Of a DNA stretch of 64,000 nt, positions 34,401 to 41,857 are shown piece by piece. How positions within the stretch are numbered: the first letter of the stretch is position 1; each line of letters opens with the position of its first letter. The notes under the pieces are model-generated. The model searched no databases and was not told the origin of the DNA. It saw only the letters and a list, made by a program, of their open reading frames with translations. This DNA comes from Photobacterium sp. DA100 (GTDB lineage: Bacteria > Pseudomonadota > Gammaproteobacteria > Enterobacterales > Vibrionaceae), in assembly GCF_029223585.1 (NCBI RefSeq), contig NZ_CP119424.1, positions 992,001 through 1,056,000 on the forward strand. Reading direction: 5' to 3'. The position numbers were made by a program, and so were the translations under genes.

Positions 34401-34736
34401 CGAGTTAACCTCAGCAGCTCTGTCACAAGTGTCATTGTTCCAAACATGAAGACTGTAATTATCAAACGATGACAGCACTTTAGCAGCACTATTTCTTGCG
34501 ACCATATATATTACGGCCTCGTCATCACCCGCCTTAATAGGTTCTGCGACCGACCCACTCTGCGGTAGGTAAGCAATAGGTCCATCTGTCTGCGGTAGTT
34601 CAATATCAATAGCTGGTGGATTGGTTGTATCAAACTTGCCATCCGTTGAGGACGACGAACTATTACAGCCAACAATAACAAATGCAGAACACAGTGGGAT
34701 CACGGCTTTTGCAACCGTTGATAGATTAAAGTTCAC
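31410..34736 (-). CDS. pulA: pullulanase-type alpha-1,6-glucosidase lipoprotein (GH13)
   Basis: An 1108-residue cell-surface or periplasmic enzyme that cleaves alpha-1,6 links in pullulan, glycogen or amylopectin. The N-terminus has a lipobox ending VGC at about residue 24. It is followed by a Ser/Asp-rich linker and then a bacterial pullulanase-associated domain near residues 60-160. A CBM48-type module follows (FNVWAPSAQNVVTVLFD near 335), then the GH13 barrel: MDVVYNHT, SFRFDLMGHH with the nucleophile Asp, YGEGWNFG with the acid Glu, and SKHDNQTLWD with the transition-state Asp. The start is GTG with AAAGGGA nine bases ahead. It would release maltodextrins for uptake; no mal genes are next to it. 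Confidence 0.95.
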   Translation of the reverse strand: MNFNLSTVAKAVIPLCSAFVIVGCNSSSSSTDGKFDTTNPPAIDIELPQTDGPIAYLPQSGSVAEPIKAGDDEAVIYMVARNSAAKVLSSFDNYSLHVWNNDTCDRAAEVNSGWEDKSIAPEGVDEYGPYWKLPLKSGKTDCINFIIRDGNLSNLSGSDAKLDFNQIEDRTASYVSGSNQAYDDRGDAYVLLFGVANAEAHLVEGHTLIWDGAESADEVRLYVQLDGGFAPNSENQYDADYIVLEPTVLSADVKAKFPHLANKPAFSIDRAIDMRPVIKAELAAIAVDEEGLVLSGTKVQPAGAFDQLFANAAANVELGAVIDGSETQFNVWAPSAQNVVTVLFDENKEELGRLQMDYDETSGVWSLATDKAPKGTYFRYLVDVFHPVSGVVESYQVTDPYSLSLSMNSEYSQVIDLNDPALKPQGWDDLQRPIDQANPSQFVIYESHVRDFSAQDESTPANARGKFIAFMQPDSVPVKHLKSLSESGVTHLHLLPIFDIATINENPDEAANIEEPFSKLCEVNAAVKSSKFAKYCSSGLTIAEALEEVKQDDTKENPAVQELNRFVSDVDGFNWGYDPFHYTVPEGSYSTNPDGPQRIKELREAVMAIKQDIGMNVVMDVVYNHTNSAGPEQRTSVLDKLVPWYYQRLNPVTGNVENSTCCSNTAPERAMFEKLISDSLVVWSRDYKIDSFRFDLMGHHPLDQMQRSLLEVQKVDPNTYFYGEGWNFGEVGNDALFVQATQPNLGGTGIGSFSDRLRDAVRGGSPFDSKEGIRKTQGFGNGAFVQKNEISDVTEAQALHLADLTRLGMAGNLKDFKMIDSTGAVIRGDELDYNGQPAGYAVDPTEIQNYVSKHDNQTLWDNNQYKIGYSVSTEDRVRMQAVSLATAMLGQGMPFTHMGSELLRSKSMQRDSYDSGDWYNLVDFTLNDNNWDKGLPRKDKDGDNYELIEEVITSAGLNAKPTPADMAAMVEYFKELALLRKSYPLITLGTGAEVNKRVDFHNTGSDQTAGLIVMSIDNGTAAGTDLDSSLDGLVIVINATNVSQDIKWATDLTLSPYHKSALASQATVAADGDGVVASVPAWTPAVFEIPRSTGVRGQGIPVTAKPAK

Positions 34737-34962
34737 GAGATTTTTCCCTTTATACTCATAATTTTATTGGGGGAAGTATAAAATTTGAGTTTTAATTATG
34801 GCGGGAACGATACTGAATATAAGGCTCTGCATTCTGTGATCAAAACCACTAAAATGTAGTTTATTAACAACAAGTTATATTTTTTGACTGTACATCACTG
34901 TTTGTAGTGCACAAACAAAATCGAATTTTATGCACAAAACCTTACATGCCTCACGAATAAAA
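34737..34962. promoter_or_regulatory. pullulanase upstream region
   Basis: AT-rich, no gene on either strand. It must hold the pulA promoter (minus). I looked for MalT boxes (GGATGA-type repeats) and found none. A small CACT-6-AGTG repeat at about 34888-34901 is the only symmetry. Confidence 0.35.
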
Positions 34963-34987
34963 TCAAAGCCCGGCAGAGGCCGGGCGA
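34962..34987 (-). terminator. Rho-independent terminator of the beta-barrel gene
   Basis: GCCCGGC (34968-34974), AGAG and GCCGGGC (34979-34985). On the minus strand it is followed by TTTGATTTT, an interrupted T-tract. It lies about 60 bases beyond the beta-barrel gene stop. Confidence 0.7.
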
Positions 34988-35046
34988 ATAGTATGCGGTC
35001 AAAACCAATTTTCAATGAATGCTAGGTGTAAGTTTGCTACCAACAT

Positions 35047-36279
35047 TTAGTCAAGCGCCATGCTCAGTCCTACGGAGATGGTATAGGCCGATAAATCATC
35101 GTGCCATAGCAACTGACTGGCTTCTGCATAGCCGTACCAATCCCTACCCAACGCACCTGAAATACCTAGATGCACCCTTCCGTATACGTCATCATCCGAT
35201 TCAATAACAATGGGCAAAATACTGCCGGAATAGTTTGATTTAAGCTGAGAGATTATCCGTTCTTTGCCACTGTCTATATCGTAATGTACATAGCCCTTCG
35301 CATAGGGCTGAAATACACCAAATGGCGTTCGGAATGGGTAAGAGATACTCACCCCTGAGATCAACATCGTCGATTCCAGCGCTTCTACATCGTCGATCTT
35401 GGAAAATAGGTAACTCGAGTTGGTTAGTGAAAGCCTCTCATCGTAACGGTCTGGATCTGACAGGGTGTATTGCAGGCTGCTTTCAACTGCGAGTTGCAAA
35501 TAGTCATAGTCAAAAATATAACCAGCCCCCAGAGAGAACACCCAGATGTCTGAGTCAGCTTCAGTGGTATTATTGACTACAGGATCAGTATATAAAGTCA
35601 CCTGTCGTTCAATATCCGTATCCATCACAGCGTAGCTAGCGTTGAAGTCTATATACCAAGAATTTTGAAAATAGCTAAAATAGCCAGAAGCAATTAAACC
35701 ATCAATCTCTGTATCACTATCCTCAGCCATCGGCTTATAAAAGGGCAAACCCAAGGTCAAGCCAAATAGGTATTGGTTTTGATATAAATAGTCTCCCCCT
35801 AACGTTAACGAATAGCCGCTGTGTTCTTGTTCCGATGACTTTTTGAACGATGCTCCATCGGCAAGAATATTGTTATCAACGCGAATATAACCGGCAACTT
35901 GAGAATGCTGTCCTTCACCAAAAACCCCGGAATCTGATATCGCTTGTTCTGGTAGTCCTGGCGGCAGGTAAATTGAGAGAGGATCGTTACTATAAAGAGG
36001 CACATAAGCCGATGAACCTCGACTGCTGTATCCCAAGTGTTTCATACCCGCTGACGCAGAATGGTTGTTTAAAACGCGGTATTTCTTATCAACTTTATCA
36101 CCACGGACTTGACTGGCTAACCCTTTGATTTCTGCCATTGCCGTATCGACTTCTTCTGATAGCTTCTTAGTGATGGATCCATCGAATAAATCCGCCCCAA
36201 CAGCATTACCAGATGTTACAAAAAATACGGTGTAAATTATGGGCAGACAAGAAGGTGCTTTCTTGACTAACGCGAACAT
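35047..36279 (-). CDS. outer-membrane beta-barrel protein (autotransporter-barrel-like)
   Basis: A 410-residue exported protein. Residues 1-29 are a signal peptide ending NAVGA. The first 120 mature residues are polar (charged helix DTAMAEIKGLASQVRGDKVDKK, then a Ser/Pro-rich part). From about residue 145 alternating hydrophobic strands with aromatic ends begin (HSGYSLTLGGDYLY, YLFGLTLGLPFY, WYIDFNASYAVMD, IWVFSLGAGYIF, GYVHYDID, VHLGISGAL, WYGYAEASQL). They resemble a 12-strand autotransporter-type barrel, although the protein ends LSMALD rather than in Phe. No passenger protease is present. It faces a ToxR-like regulator gene, which may control it. The product name is a fold-level guess. 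Confidence 0.7.
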   Translation of the reverse strand: MFALVKKAPSCLPIIYTVFFVTSGNAVGADLFDGSITKKLSEEVDTAMAEIKGLASQVRGDKVDKKYRVLNNHSASAGMKHLGYSSRGSSAYVPLYSNDPLSIYLPPGLPEQAISDSGVFGEGQHSQVAGYIRVDNNILADGASFKKSSEQEHSGYSLTLGGDYLYQNQYLFGLTLGLPFYKPMAEDSDTEIDGLIASGYFSYFQNSWYIDFNASYAVMDTDIERQVTLYTDPVVNNTTEADSDIWVFSLGAGYIFDYDYLQLAVESSLQYTLSDPDRYDERLSLTNSSYLFSKIDDVEALESTMLISGVSISYPFRTPFGVFQPYAKGYVHYDIDSGKERIISQLKSNYSGSILPIVIESDDDVYGRVHLGISGALGRDWYGYAEASQLLWHDDLSAYTISVGLSMALD

Positions 36280-36390
36280 AATGCCCCCAAAAAATTCTTG
36301 CCACTTATATGTCTACAACTTCAATGTGGCTTTGTAAGGAGTTTAGTTAGCTTTAGCAATCTGAATGTGTGAACTTGCCAACCGTCGCAT

Positions 36391-36412
36391 AAAAGAGACA
36401 CATCTCTTTTTT
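36391..36412 (+). terminator. orphan terminator-like hairpin in a divergent promoter region
   Basis: AAAAGAGA, CACA loop and TCTCTTTT are followed by further T. No plus-strand gene ends upstream, because the neighbouring gene is transcribed away. It could end a short leader RNA of the ToxR-like gene or a small RNA starting inside the interval. Confidence 0.5.
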
Positions 36413-36514
36413 GATGGCTAGAATGCCCCAAGCAGTATTTAGATACTTTAAAAGTATAGTTGCGCTATTTTTAAGTAGTCGAACACCATGATGTATGGCA
36501 AAATTATCAGGTTA

Positions 36515-36534
36515 TATAGATAGTTATATCTATA
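36515..36534. promoter_or_regulatory. candidate operator of the ToxR-like regulator
   Basis: TATAGATA, GTTA and TATCTATA form a perfect 8-bp inverted repeat that overlaps a TATAAT -10 candidate at 36531-36536, about 60 bases ahead of the regulator ATG. This position would suit autoregulation. Confidence 0.4.
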
Positions 36535-36591
36535 ATCAAACAATAAAATAATACTATCTGTTCAAGCCATTTATGACTCTGAGTGCATTTC

Positions 36592-37929
36592 ATGTCTGAA
36601 AAAGTTAACGCTTCGGCCCACATAGCACAAATTTCAGAAGACTTTTTCTTCGACTGTCAAAAAAAAACACTATTCACAACAGCAGGTAGCATCACTCTCA
36701 ATAGAGCGGAAAAAGAAGTACTGTACAAACTCATCGCACAGTCGCCAAAAAGGGTCAGCAAAGAAGAGTTAATTGCAGCAGGTTGGGCAAGAAAAGAAGT
36801 GGCTGAAACGTCACTCTTTCAAACTATCCGCACACTCCGTATCAAACTTAAGGAAGAGAAAATTGGGCAAATAATAGAGCTGGTTCCCCGCTTAGGTTAT
36901 AAAATCAAACTCAAACGTTTCCTAACTCGCGAGGAAATCCACTCTGTCACCAGCATTCCCAAGCCACCCCCAAAGAAACGCAAGAGGCAGGCCAAACCAT
37001 ATATTTTACTCAGCTTAATATTGGTCATATGTGTCTTGATAGCAGGGTATTTTGCCTCTAACAGACCAGTAGAGTACAAATACAAGCTGGTCAATGACAA
37101 CAGAAATAATACTTTTATATTCTTGTCAATGAAGCAGGCCGATTTTGACTCCCTGCTTCAGACCACTGCATTATTTTTTAAGCCCACCAAACTGGCAAAT
37201 AAACTAATGTTCATCCATAAACTGGGGGAAGAGTTCTCAATTGCTATTTGTTCAAAGACTCCAGATGGCTGTGATATAGATAGCGCGCATGCAATTAGCT
37301 TCAAACATTCAGAACTGAACACGTTGTGGCAACTGCTAGATCAATACCTACCGCAAATTCCACCACTAGCAGCAATGAATGTTTTAAAAGACAACACTAC
37401 ATTGCAATCGGGTGTTAAGTCCTACAATATTTTTCTTGAAGACGGTGAATTCAACACCAACCTCTCTCACCATTTTGTTAATCAAGTCAATGATTCTACC
37501 TGGCTCTTCACTTCAATTAATTACAGACCGAATAGCGATAAGAGTGAGTACATTGCGGCCTCTTTCCGTGGTGGACGCGCAATAATGAAACCACAGAGTC
37601 AACTGCCATTTATAATAACGGTAACCAATTATCCTGAGTATTTCTACTGGGTCCTCAGCCCGTCGGATAAAGCCAAGCTAGGTATCAAACCTCCAGGTCC
37701 ACTCGAATCACTGACCAATGATTTCTATGTCGACGTGGCACAATACAACAGCTACCTTCTGTACCGCCAACCCCACCTCCAGCTTTGGTTATCTGAAGGC
37801 TATGGTTTTCATTGGTTCATCAAAGACGGCAGTAAAGACAATGTTTTCAACCAGTTCATACGGGGTGAAAAGTGTTCGGAACTTCCCATACAGTTCGACA
37901 ACAAGCAAGCCTGCCCCGGTAAAGATTAG
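36592..37929 (+). CDS. ToxR/CadC-like transmembrane transcriptional regulator
   Basis: A 445-residue membrane regulator. Residues 20-110 are an OmpR/ToxR-type winged helix domain (ITLNRAEKEVLYKLIAQSPKRVSKEELIAAGW, then TSLFQTIRTLRIKLKEEKIGQIIELVPRLGYKI). A basic Pro-rich linker (IPKPPPKKRKRQAKP) leads to one membrane helix at about 140-158 (YILLSLILVICVLIAGYFA). The remaining 285 residues form a periplasmic sensor with several Cys (FSIAICSKTPDGCDID, GEKCSELPIQFDNKQACPG) that could act as redox or folding switches. I start at ATG 36592; a GTG at 36583 is also open. It is divergent from the beta-barrel gene, which is the obvious target candidate. Confidence 0.88.
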   Translation: MSEKVNASAHIAQISEDFFFDCQKKTLFTTAGSITLNRAEKEVLYKLIAQSPKRVSKEELIAAGWARKEVAETSLFQTIRTLRIKLKEEKIGQIIELVPRLGYKIKLKRFLTREEIHSVTSIPKPPPKKRKRQAKPYILLSLILVICVLIAGYFASNRPVEYKYKLVNDNRNNTFIFLSMKQADFDSLLQTTALFFKPTKLANKLMFIHKLGEEFSIAICSKTPDGCDIDSAHAISFKHSELNTLWQLLDQYLPQIPPLAAMNVLKDNTTLQSGVKSYNIFLEDGEFNTNLSHHFVNQVNDSTWLFTSINYRPNSDKSEYIAASFRGGRAIMKPQSQLPFIITVTNYPEYFYWVLSPSDKAKLGIKPPGPLESLTNDFYVDVAQYNSYLLYRQPHLQLWLSEGYGFHWFIKDGSKDNVFNQFIRGEKCSELPIQFDNKQACPGKD

Positions 37930-38023
37930 CGCCGCCAATCGTAACATTGTCTGACGGCAAAGATTTCTGGCCGAGTTAATCCCTCAAATATATACTTATC
38001 ACGGTATTCTGAGAGGGGGTTAT

Positions 38024-38401
38024 ATGGTAGGCAATATCAATATGCTGTTTCTTCTCGGACTCTTTTCCTATTCTTCGCAGGCAGACAATCAACTGGAAAA
38101 AGCCACTGATGAGATCTGCCTGTGTCTCGAAGCACCTTACCAACAGGCAGAGAAAACACTCAAACAGCTATTGAGCGCACAGAATTCCGGCGATCTCGCA
38201 AAAGTCACTCAATCACAAGATGAAATGATGGAAGTCATCAATGCTTCAAAGCTTTGCCTTGAATCTTTTCACCATATATACCCCGGCATCGCTCAAAACA
38301 TGACCTTAAAGGGGGAAACCCTCAAACGGTTAGAATCCAAATGCCCGGACCCACTTTCGGTGCACCGTTCCAAATTGGAGAATCAAACTTCTTCACCATA
38401 A
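38024..38401 (+). CDS. small secreted cysteine-containing protein
   Basis: A 125-residue protein with a signal peptide (MLFLLGLFSYSSQA). The mature part is helical and acidic (QLEKATDEICLCLEAPYQQAEKTLKQLLSAQNSGDLAKVTQSQDEM). It carries Cys at ICLCLE, KLCLE and SKCPDP, so two disulfides are possible. The spacing recalls small periplasmic helical-bundle proteins but I recognise no family. AGGGGG lies five bases before the ATG. It follows the ToxR-like gene by 95 bases on the same strand and may be transcribed with it. Confidence 0.7.
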   Translation: MVGNINMLFLLGLFSYSSQADNQLEKATDEICLCLEAPYQQAEKTLKQLLSAQNSGDLAKVTQSQDEMMEVINASKLCLESFHHIYPGIAQNMTLKGETLKRLESKCPDPLSVHRSKLENQTSSP

Positions 38402-38490
38402 ATCAGATTGCAAATTAATGCTGCCAACACGGCATGTTAATGTTATGTTACCTAAGTGGCTGACAAAAATAAGGGAAAGGAGAGAAGCTG

Positions 38491-38781
38491 ATGCAAATTA
38501 GACAAGCCGTTTATCTTTTTTTCTACCATCTAAGGACTTTCTTCGATCTTACCTTCAAGCCGCTGGTGGGGTTTCTTACCATAGGCTTGATAACTTCAGC
38601 TTTGCTGATGTTATCACCTCCCACTCAGGTGGCCGGGACCTTGGTCTTAATTGGCTGTATTGCAACCTTACTTTGGATCACCCTAGTTCGTTATTATTAT
38701 TCTGTAATTTTGAAATGGACGGATACACGGAAAGACGAAAGCTCGGTCATCGACTTTCCGCACAAACCGAGACAAAAATAA
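38491..38781 (+). CDS. small two-span membrane protein
   Basis: A 96-residue protein with two hydrophobic segments (LVGFLTIGLITSALLMLS at about 25-42 and VAGTLVLIGCIATLLWITLV at about 47-66) and charged ends. The ribosome-binding site AAAGGAGAG is strong. No domain recognised. It is third in a possible unit with the ToxR-like regulator and the secreted protein, and is closed by a terminator. Confidence 0.7.
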   Translation: MQIRQAVYLFFYHLRTFFDLTFKPLVGFLTIGLITSALLMLSPPTQVAGTLVLIGCIATLLWITLVRYYYSVILKWTDTRKDESSVIDFPHKPRQK

Positions 38782-38791
38782 TTGCACGTTG

Positions 38792-38830
38792 AAAAAAGCC
38801 CATCACTGTTTCACAGCAATGGGCTTTTTA
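38792..38830. terminator. bidirectional Rho-independent terminator
   Basis: GCCCAT-CA-CTGT-TTC-ACAG-CA-ATGGGC with six A before and five T after, between converging genes. Confidence 0.85.
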
Positions 38831-38846
38831 CTTAACTCTTAAATGA

Positions 38847-39125
38847 CTAGGTTCGCCAAAGTACCTTGACAACATGCCAACCAAACTTAGTTTTCACTAG
38901 CTGAGGTGTAATCGTTTCACCTTGAAAGACAGCTCGGTCAAATTGCGGCACCATCTGTCCTTTGCGGAATTCACCTAGGTCACCCCCCTTTTTACCAGAT
39001 GGACATGTGGAGTGTTTACGTGCAAGGTCTGCAAACTTCTTGCCCTGCTTAAGCTGCTTCATGATCTCTTCAGCTTGTTCTTTGTGCTTCACCAAAATGT
39101 GAAGGGCGTGGGCTGTTTGTGCCAT
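38847..39125 (-). CDS. ppiC: parvulin-type peptidyl-prolyl isomerase PpiC
   Basis: A 92-residue single-domain cytoplasmic parvulin. The rotamase fold is complete: AQTAHALHILVKHKEQAEEIMKQL, FADLARKHSTCPSGKKGGDLGEFRKGQMVPQFDRAVF and VKTKFGWHVVKVL. Key catalytic positions His8, the Cys of HSTCPSGKKGGDLG and the final His of FGWHVV are present. It speeds cis-trans isomerisation before proline. The start at 39125 has GAGG six bases ahead; an ATG four codons earlier in the open frame has not. Confidence 0.95.
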   Translation of the reverse strand: MAQTAHALHILVKHKEQAEEIMKQLKQGKKFADLARKHSTCPSGKKGGDLGEFRKGQMVPQFDRAVFQGETITPQLVKTKFGWHVVKVLWRT

Positions 39126-39270
39126 GGTATACCTCATTGTTTCTTAACTGATAAAGCAACGCTACTTAAACACGCTTGCTTTCTCAGCCTTTAAAATCTA
39201 AGCAAAAGCTATTGGCCTGAACTATACACGTCTATCGCAGTTCAACCAACTCCGCTCTTCATTGAGCACA

Positions 39271-39296
39271 AAAAAAAGCCAGCATTATGCCGGCTT
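39271..39296 (-). terminator. Rho-independent terminator of the VC0807-like gene
   Basis: A stem of GCCAGCAT with ATGCCGGC (one G-U pair in the minus-strand RNA), with eight A on the left giving the T-tract. Confidence 0.7.
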
Positions 39297-39314
39297 ATTT
39301 CTCCGAAAGGGTTA

Positions 39315-40004
39315 TTATTGTTCGGTCTTCAGAATTTCGGCTGTTTCCAACTGCGTCATCTGACGGATCTGGCGCCACATGTAGAAGAAAATCCCCATCA
39401 TCATTAACATGGATGGGATGGCAATAGCCGGGTAACTAACCAAGGTCAACCGCCCCAATTCTTCGTTAAATGCTTGGGTGCCTGCTGGACTGGTGACTAT
39501 CATTTTGGCCAATACGTAGTTCATCACCGATGAAAAAACGAAAGTTCCGGCAAACAAGTAGTTTGAAGTTAGCAAGCGACGATCAAAATCACTTTTGCGG
39601 CCAAACTCATTCAGCTTTTGGTTAATAAGAGGCAGGTTGAGTACCGTTTCATTGAACAGCATCTTGCTGACAACAGGATATTTGGTAAAGGTTGAGGCGA
39701 ACACAGCGACCCCAATCAGACCAGGGATCAAGGCTTCTTTCACTGCTAGCCATTTTGGATCTAGCTGAAGAAGGCCAATGCCACCTGTGAGTAAGACACT
39801 GATAAAACCCAGCAGCGAGATAAAGTTAAACTTTTTGTACTTAATCAGCTCGTAGCCACCCAGTACAACCGGAAAAGCCAAGGCGACCAGAAGAGCGCCA
39901 ACAGAGCCAAGGTACTCGTCACCACTAAGCTTCATCAGTACAACTGAAGGTACAATGACATTGAAAATCAAATCGTTAAGAGGGCTAGCTTTCTTTTCCG
40001 TCAT
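39315..40004 (-). CDS. VC0807-like polytopic membrane protein
   Basis: A 229-residue inner-membrane protein with about six hydrophobic helices (NDLIFNVIVPSVVLMKL, VGALLVALAFPVVLGGYELI, FISLLGFISVLLTGGIGLLQLD, ALIPGLIGVAVFASTF, LFAGTFVFSSVMNYVLAKMI, YPAIAIPSMLMMMGIFFYMW). The arrangement and the DPKWLAVKEALIPG segment match the VC0807-type family from memory. Function unknown. It is divergent from the CDGSH fusion gene; a 9-bp inverted repeat lies between them. Confidence 0.75.
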   Translation of the reverse strand: MTEKKASPLNDLIFNVIVPSVVLMKLSGDEYLGSVGALLVALAFPVVLGGYELIKYKKFNFISLLGFISVLLTGGIGLLQLDPKWLAVKEALIPGLIGVAVFASTFTKYPVVSKMLFNETVLNLPLINQKLNEFGRKSDFDRRLLTSNYLFAGTFVFSSVMNYVLAKMIVTSPAGTQAFNEELGRLTLVSYPAIAIPSMLMMMGIFFYMWRQIRQMTQLETAEILKTEQ

Positions 40005-40080
40005 AATATTTTACAAAGTTATCTAAACGTAAACATCTGCATTGTTCCGTGAAATGAGTCAACTGTAAAGTAGATGACCG

Positions 40081-40107
40081 TTACAAAAGATTAAATCCCT
40101 TTTGTAA
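40081..40107. promoter_or_regulatory. candidate operator: 9-bp inverted repeat
   Basis: TTACAAAAG (40081-40089) and CTTTTGTAA (40099-40107) are perfect complements with a 9-base spacer. They lie in the 229-base interval between the divergent VC0807-like gene and the CDGSH fusion gene, about 77 bases from the first and 127 from the second. The geometry suits a dimeric repressor such as a TetR-type protein. No regulator gene is next to it. Confidence 0.5.
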
Positions 40108-40233
40108 ATTAGGCAAAAACCTATCATACCTTCACAGGATGACACATTTTACAGCCCGCCCCAATGGTGCAAATACGCCTATCCTCTCCCATACTTTGTG
40201 GATACTTCTTGCCCGTGAACAGTGGAGTGCTAA

Positions 40234-41778
40234 ATGAGTAAGCCTGTCATAAGCAATAACAAACCGGCAAAAGTCACATTGAAAAAAGGACAAACCTACT
40301 ATTTCTGCGCTTGCGGGCGATCAGCCAAACAACCTTTCTGCGATGGTTCACACCAAACAACTGATTTTAAGCCAATGGGCTTCAAAGCAGAAAAAGACGG
40401 AGATGCCTTTCTTTGTGCTTGCAAGCATACCGCTAATGCCCCCTTTTGTGATGGCACCCACCAACAATTCAGCCAAGACGATATCGGCAAAGAGGGGCCG
40501 GGCACAACATCGGGCAACAATGAGCTCCCTACAGCGAAAGCAACCAAGGAAGAGCCCAATGTCGAATATATTCACCAATTAGCCCGCGAAGGACTTAATA
40601 ATCTTGGGCACCATGGTGCTATGACGGCGATGGGAGTGCCCAGATATAAACTCCCCGACTGGGACGATATCCAAATCATGGTTGCCCAAATGGCCAGCAA
40701 ACCACTGATGGAAGATGCCAAAGTAGGCACCGAGTTAGTCATAGGGCCAAAGGCCAAGAAGCCGCTGGTGCTCAATATACCCCTGTTTGTCTCCGATATG
40801 AGCTTTGGCGCTCTCTCCGAAGAAGCCAAAACCGCGCTTGCGATGGGCGCTGAATTAGTCGGCACAGGAATTTGTTCCGGTGAAGGAGGCATGCTCGCTG
40901 AAGAACAACAAGCGAACAGCCGTTATTTCTACGAATTAGCCAGTGCAATGTTTGGCTACCATGAGGGCCTGTTGAAAAAGGTACAGGCCTTCCATTTTAA
41001 AGGCGGACAAGGGGCAAAAACCGGGACAGGCGGACACTTGCCTGCGGTGAAAAACATCGGCAAGATCGCCAAAACCCGCTGCCTCGAAGAAGGTACCGAC
41101 GCTATCTCTCCCCCGACATTCAAAGATCTCAAAACGCCACGCGACTTTGCCGCTTTCGCCGATAATGTCCGGGTGATCACCGGTGGTATCCCCATTGGTT
41201 TCAAACTCAGCGCCAACCATATCGAAAGGGACATGGGATTTGCACTCGAAGCCGGTGCCGATTACATCATTCTCGATGGCCGTGGCGGCGGTACCGGGGC
41301 CGCACCGGAGATATTCCGTGATCATATCAGTGTCCCGACCATACCGGCCCTCGCCCGGGCCAGATACTTCCTCGACAAGCAAGGTATGACTGGAGACGTC
41401 ACCCTGATAATCACTGGCGGACTGCGGACCCCGACTGATTTTATCAAAGCCATGGCCCTCGGGGCCGACGGTATCGCTCTTGCTAACAGTGCGATGCAGG
41501 CCATCGGGTGTGTCGGGGCCAGAATTTGCAACACCAATAACTGCCCGGCTGGCATTGCAACGCAGAACCCCGAATTGCGTAAGAAGCTCGACCCGAATAT
41601 CGCAGCGACTAAACTCGCCAACTTCCTCACCGCTTCCACCGAACTAATGCAGGTCATGGCTCGGGCATGTGGCCACCACCATCTCAATCAATTCAACCAA
41701 GACGATTTAGCCACATGGCATCATGATATGGCGCAGCTGGCAGGTATTGAATACTCTGGATACAAACAACGGGATTAG
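40234..41778 (+). CDS. double-CDGSH iron-sulfur / glutamate-synthase-like FMN protein fusion
   Basis: A 514-residue protein. Two CDGSH [2Fe-2S] motifs open it, each in C-x-C-x8-C-x3-H form: Cys25, Cys27, Cys36 and His40, then Cys61, Cys63, Cys72 and His76. After a linker, residues 110-500 match the FMN-binding synthase domain of glutamate synthase and archaeal GltS-like proteins: IPLFVSDMSFGALSEEAK, FKGGQGAKTGTGGHLP, YIILDGRGGGTGAAPEI, GALADGIALANSA-type sequence and CVGARICNTNNCPAG, whose three Cys should bind a [3Fe-4S] cluster. There is no glutaminase domain. It likely moves electrons between iron-sulfur centres and FMN in some amino-group or redox reaction; the substrate is unknown. GGAG lies six bases ahead of the ATG. 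Confidence 0.9.
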   Translation: MSKPVISNNKPAKVTLKKGQTYYFCACGRSAKQPFCDGSHQTTDFKPMGFKAEKDGDAFLCACKHTANAPFCDGTHQQFSQDDIGKEGPGTTSGNNELPTAKATKEEPNVEYIHQLAREGLNNLGHHGAMTAMGVPRYKLPDWDDIQIMVAQMASKPLMEDAKVGTELVIGPKAKKPLVLNIPLFVSDMSFGALSEEAKTALAMGAELVGTGICSGEGGMLAEEQQANSRYFYELASAMFGYHEGLLKKVQAFHFKGGQGAKTGTGGHLPAVKNIGKIAKTRCLEEGTDAISPPTFKDLKTPRDFAAFADNVRVITGGIPIGFKLSANHIERDMGFALEAGADYIILDGRGGGTGAAPEIFRDHISVPTIPALARARYFLDKQGMTGDVTLIITGGLRTPTDFIKAMALGADGIALANSAMQAIGCVGARICNTNNCPAGIATQNPELRKKLDPNIAATKLANFLTASTELMQVMARACGHHHLNQFNQDDLATWHHDMAQLAGIEYSGYKQRD

Positions 41779-41857
41779 AAAAATTGCGATGGCGATATTG
41801 TCAATCAAGGGAAATTTCCGATAAGGTTATAAGCTCAATTAAAGATTGGATATTCAT

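Larger units (their letters stand above)
36280..36591. promoter_or_regulatory. divergent region between beta-barrel and ToxR-like genes
   Basis: A 312-base AT-rich interval. It holds a terminator-like hairpin at 36391-36412 and an operator-like palindrome at 36515-36534 that overlaps a TATAAT (36531-36536). Both are listed separately. I see no protein-coding frame in it. Confidence 0.5.

Noticed and set aside
34737..34962. MalT boxes upstream of pulA
   Set aside because: I searched both strands for GGATGA-type repeats and found none; GGGGGAAG near 34773 does not fit.
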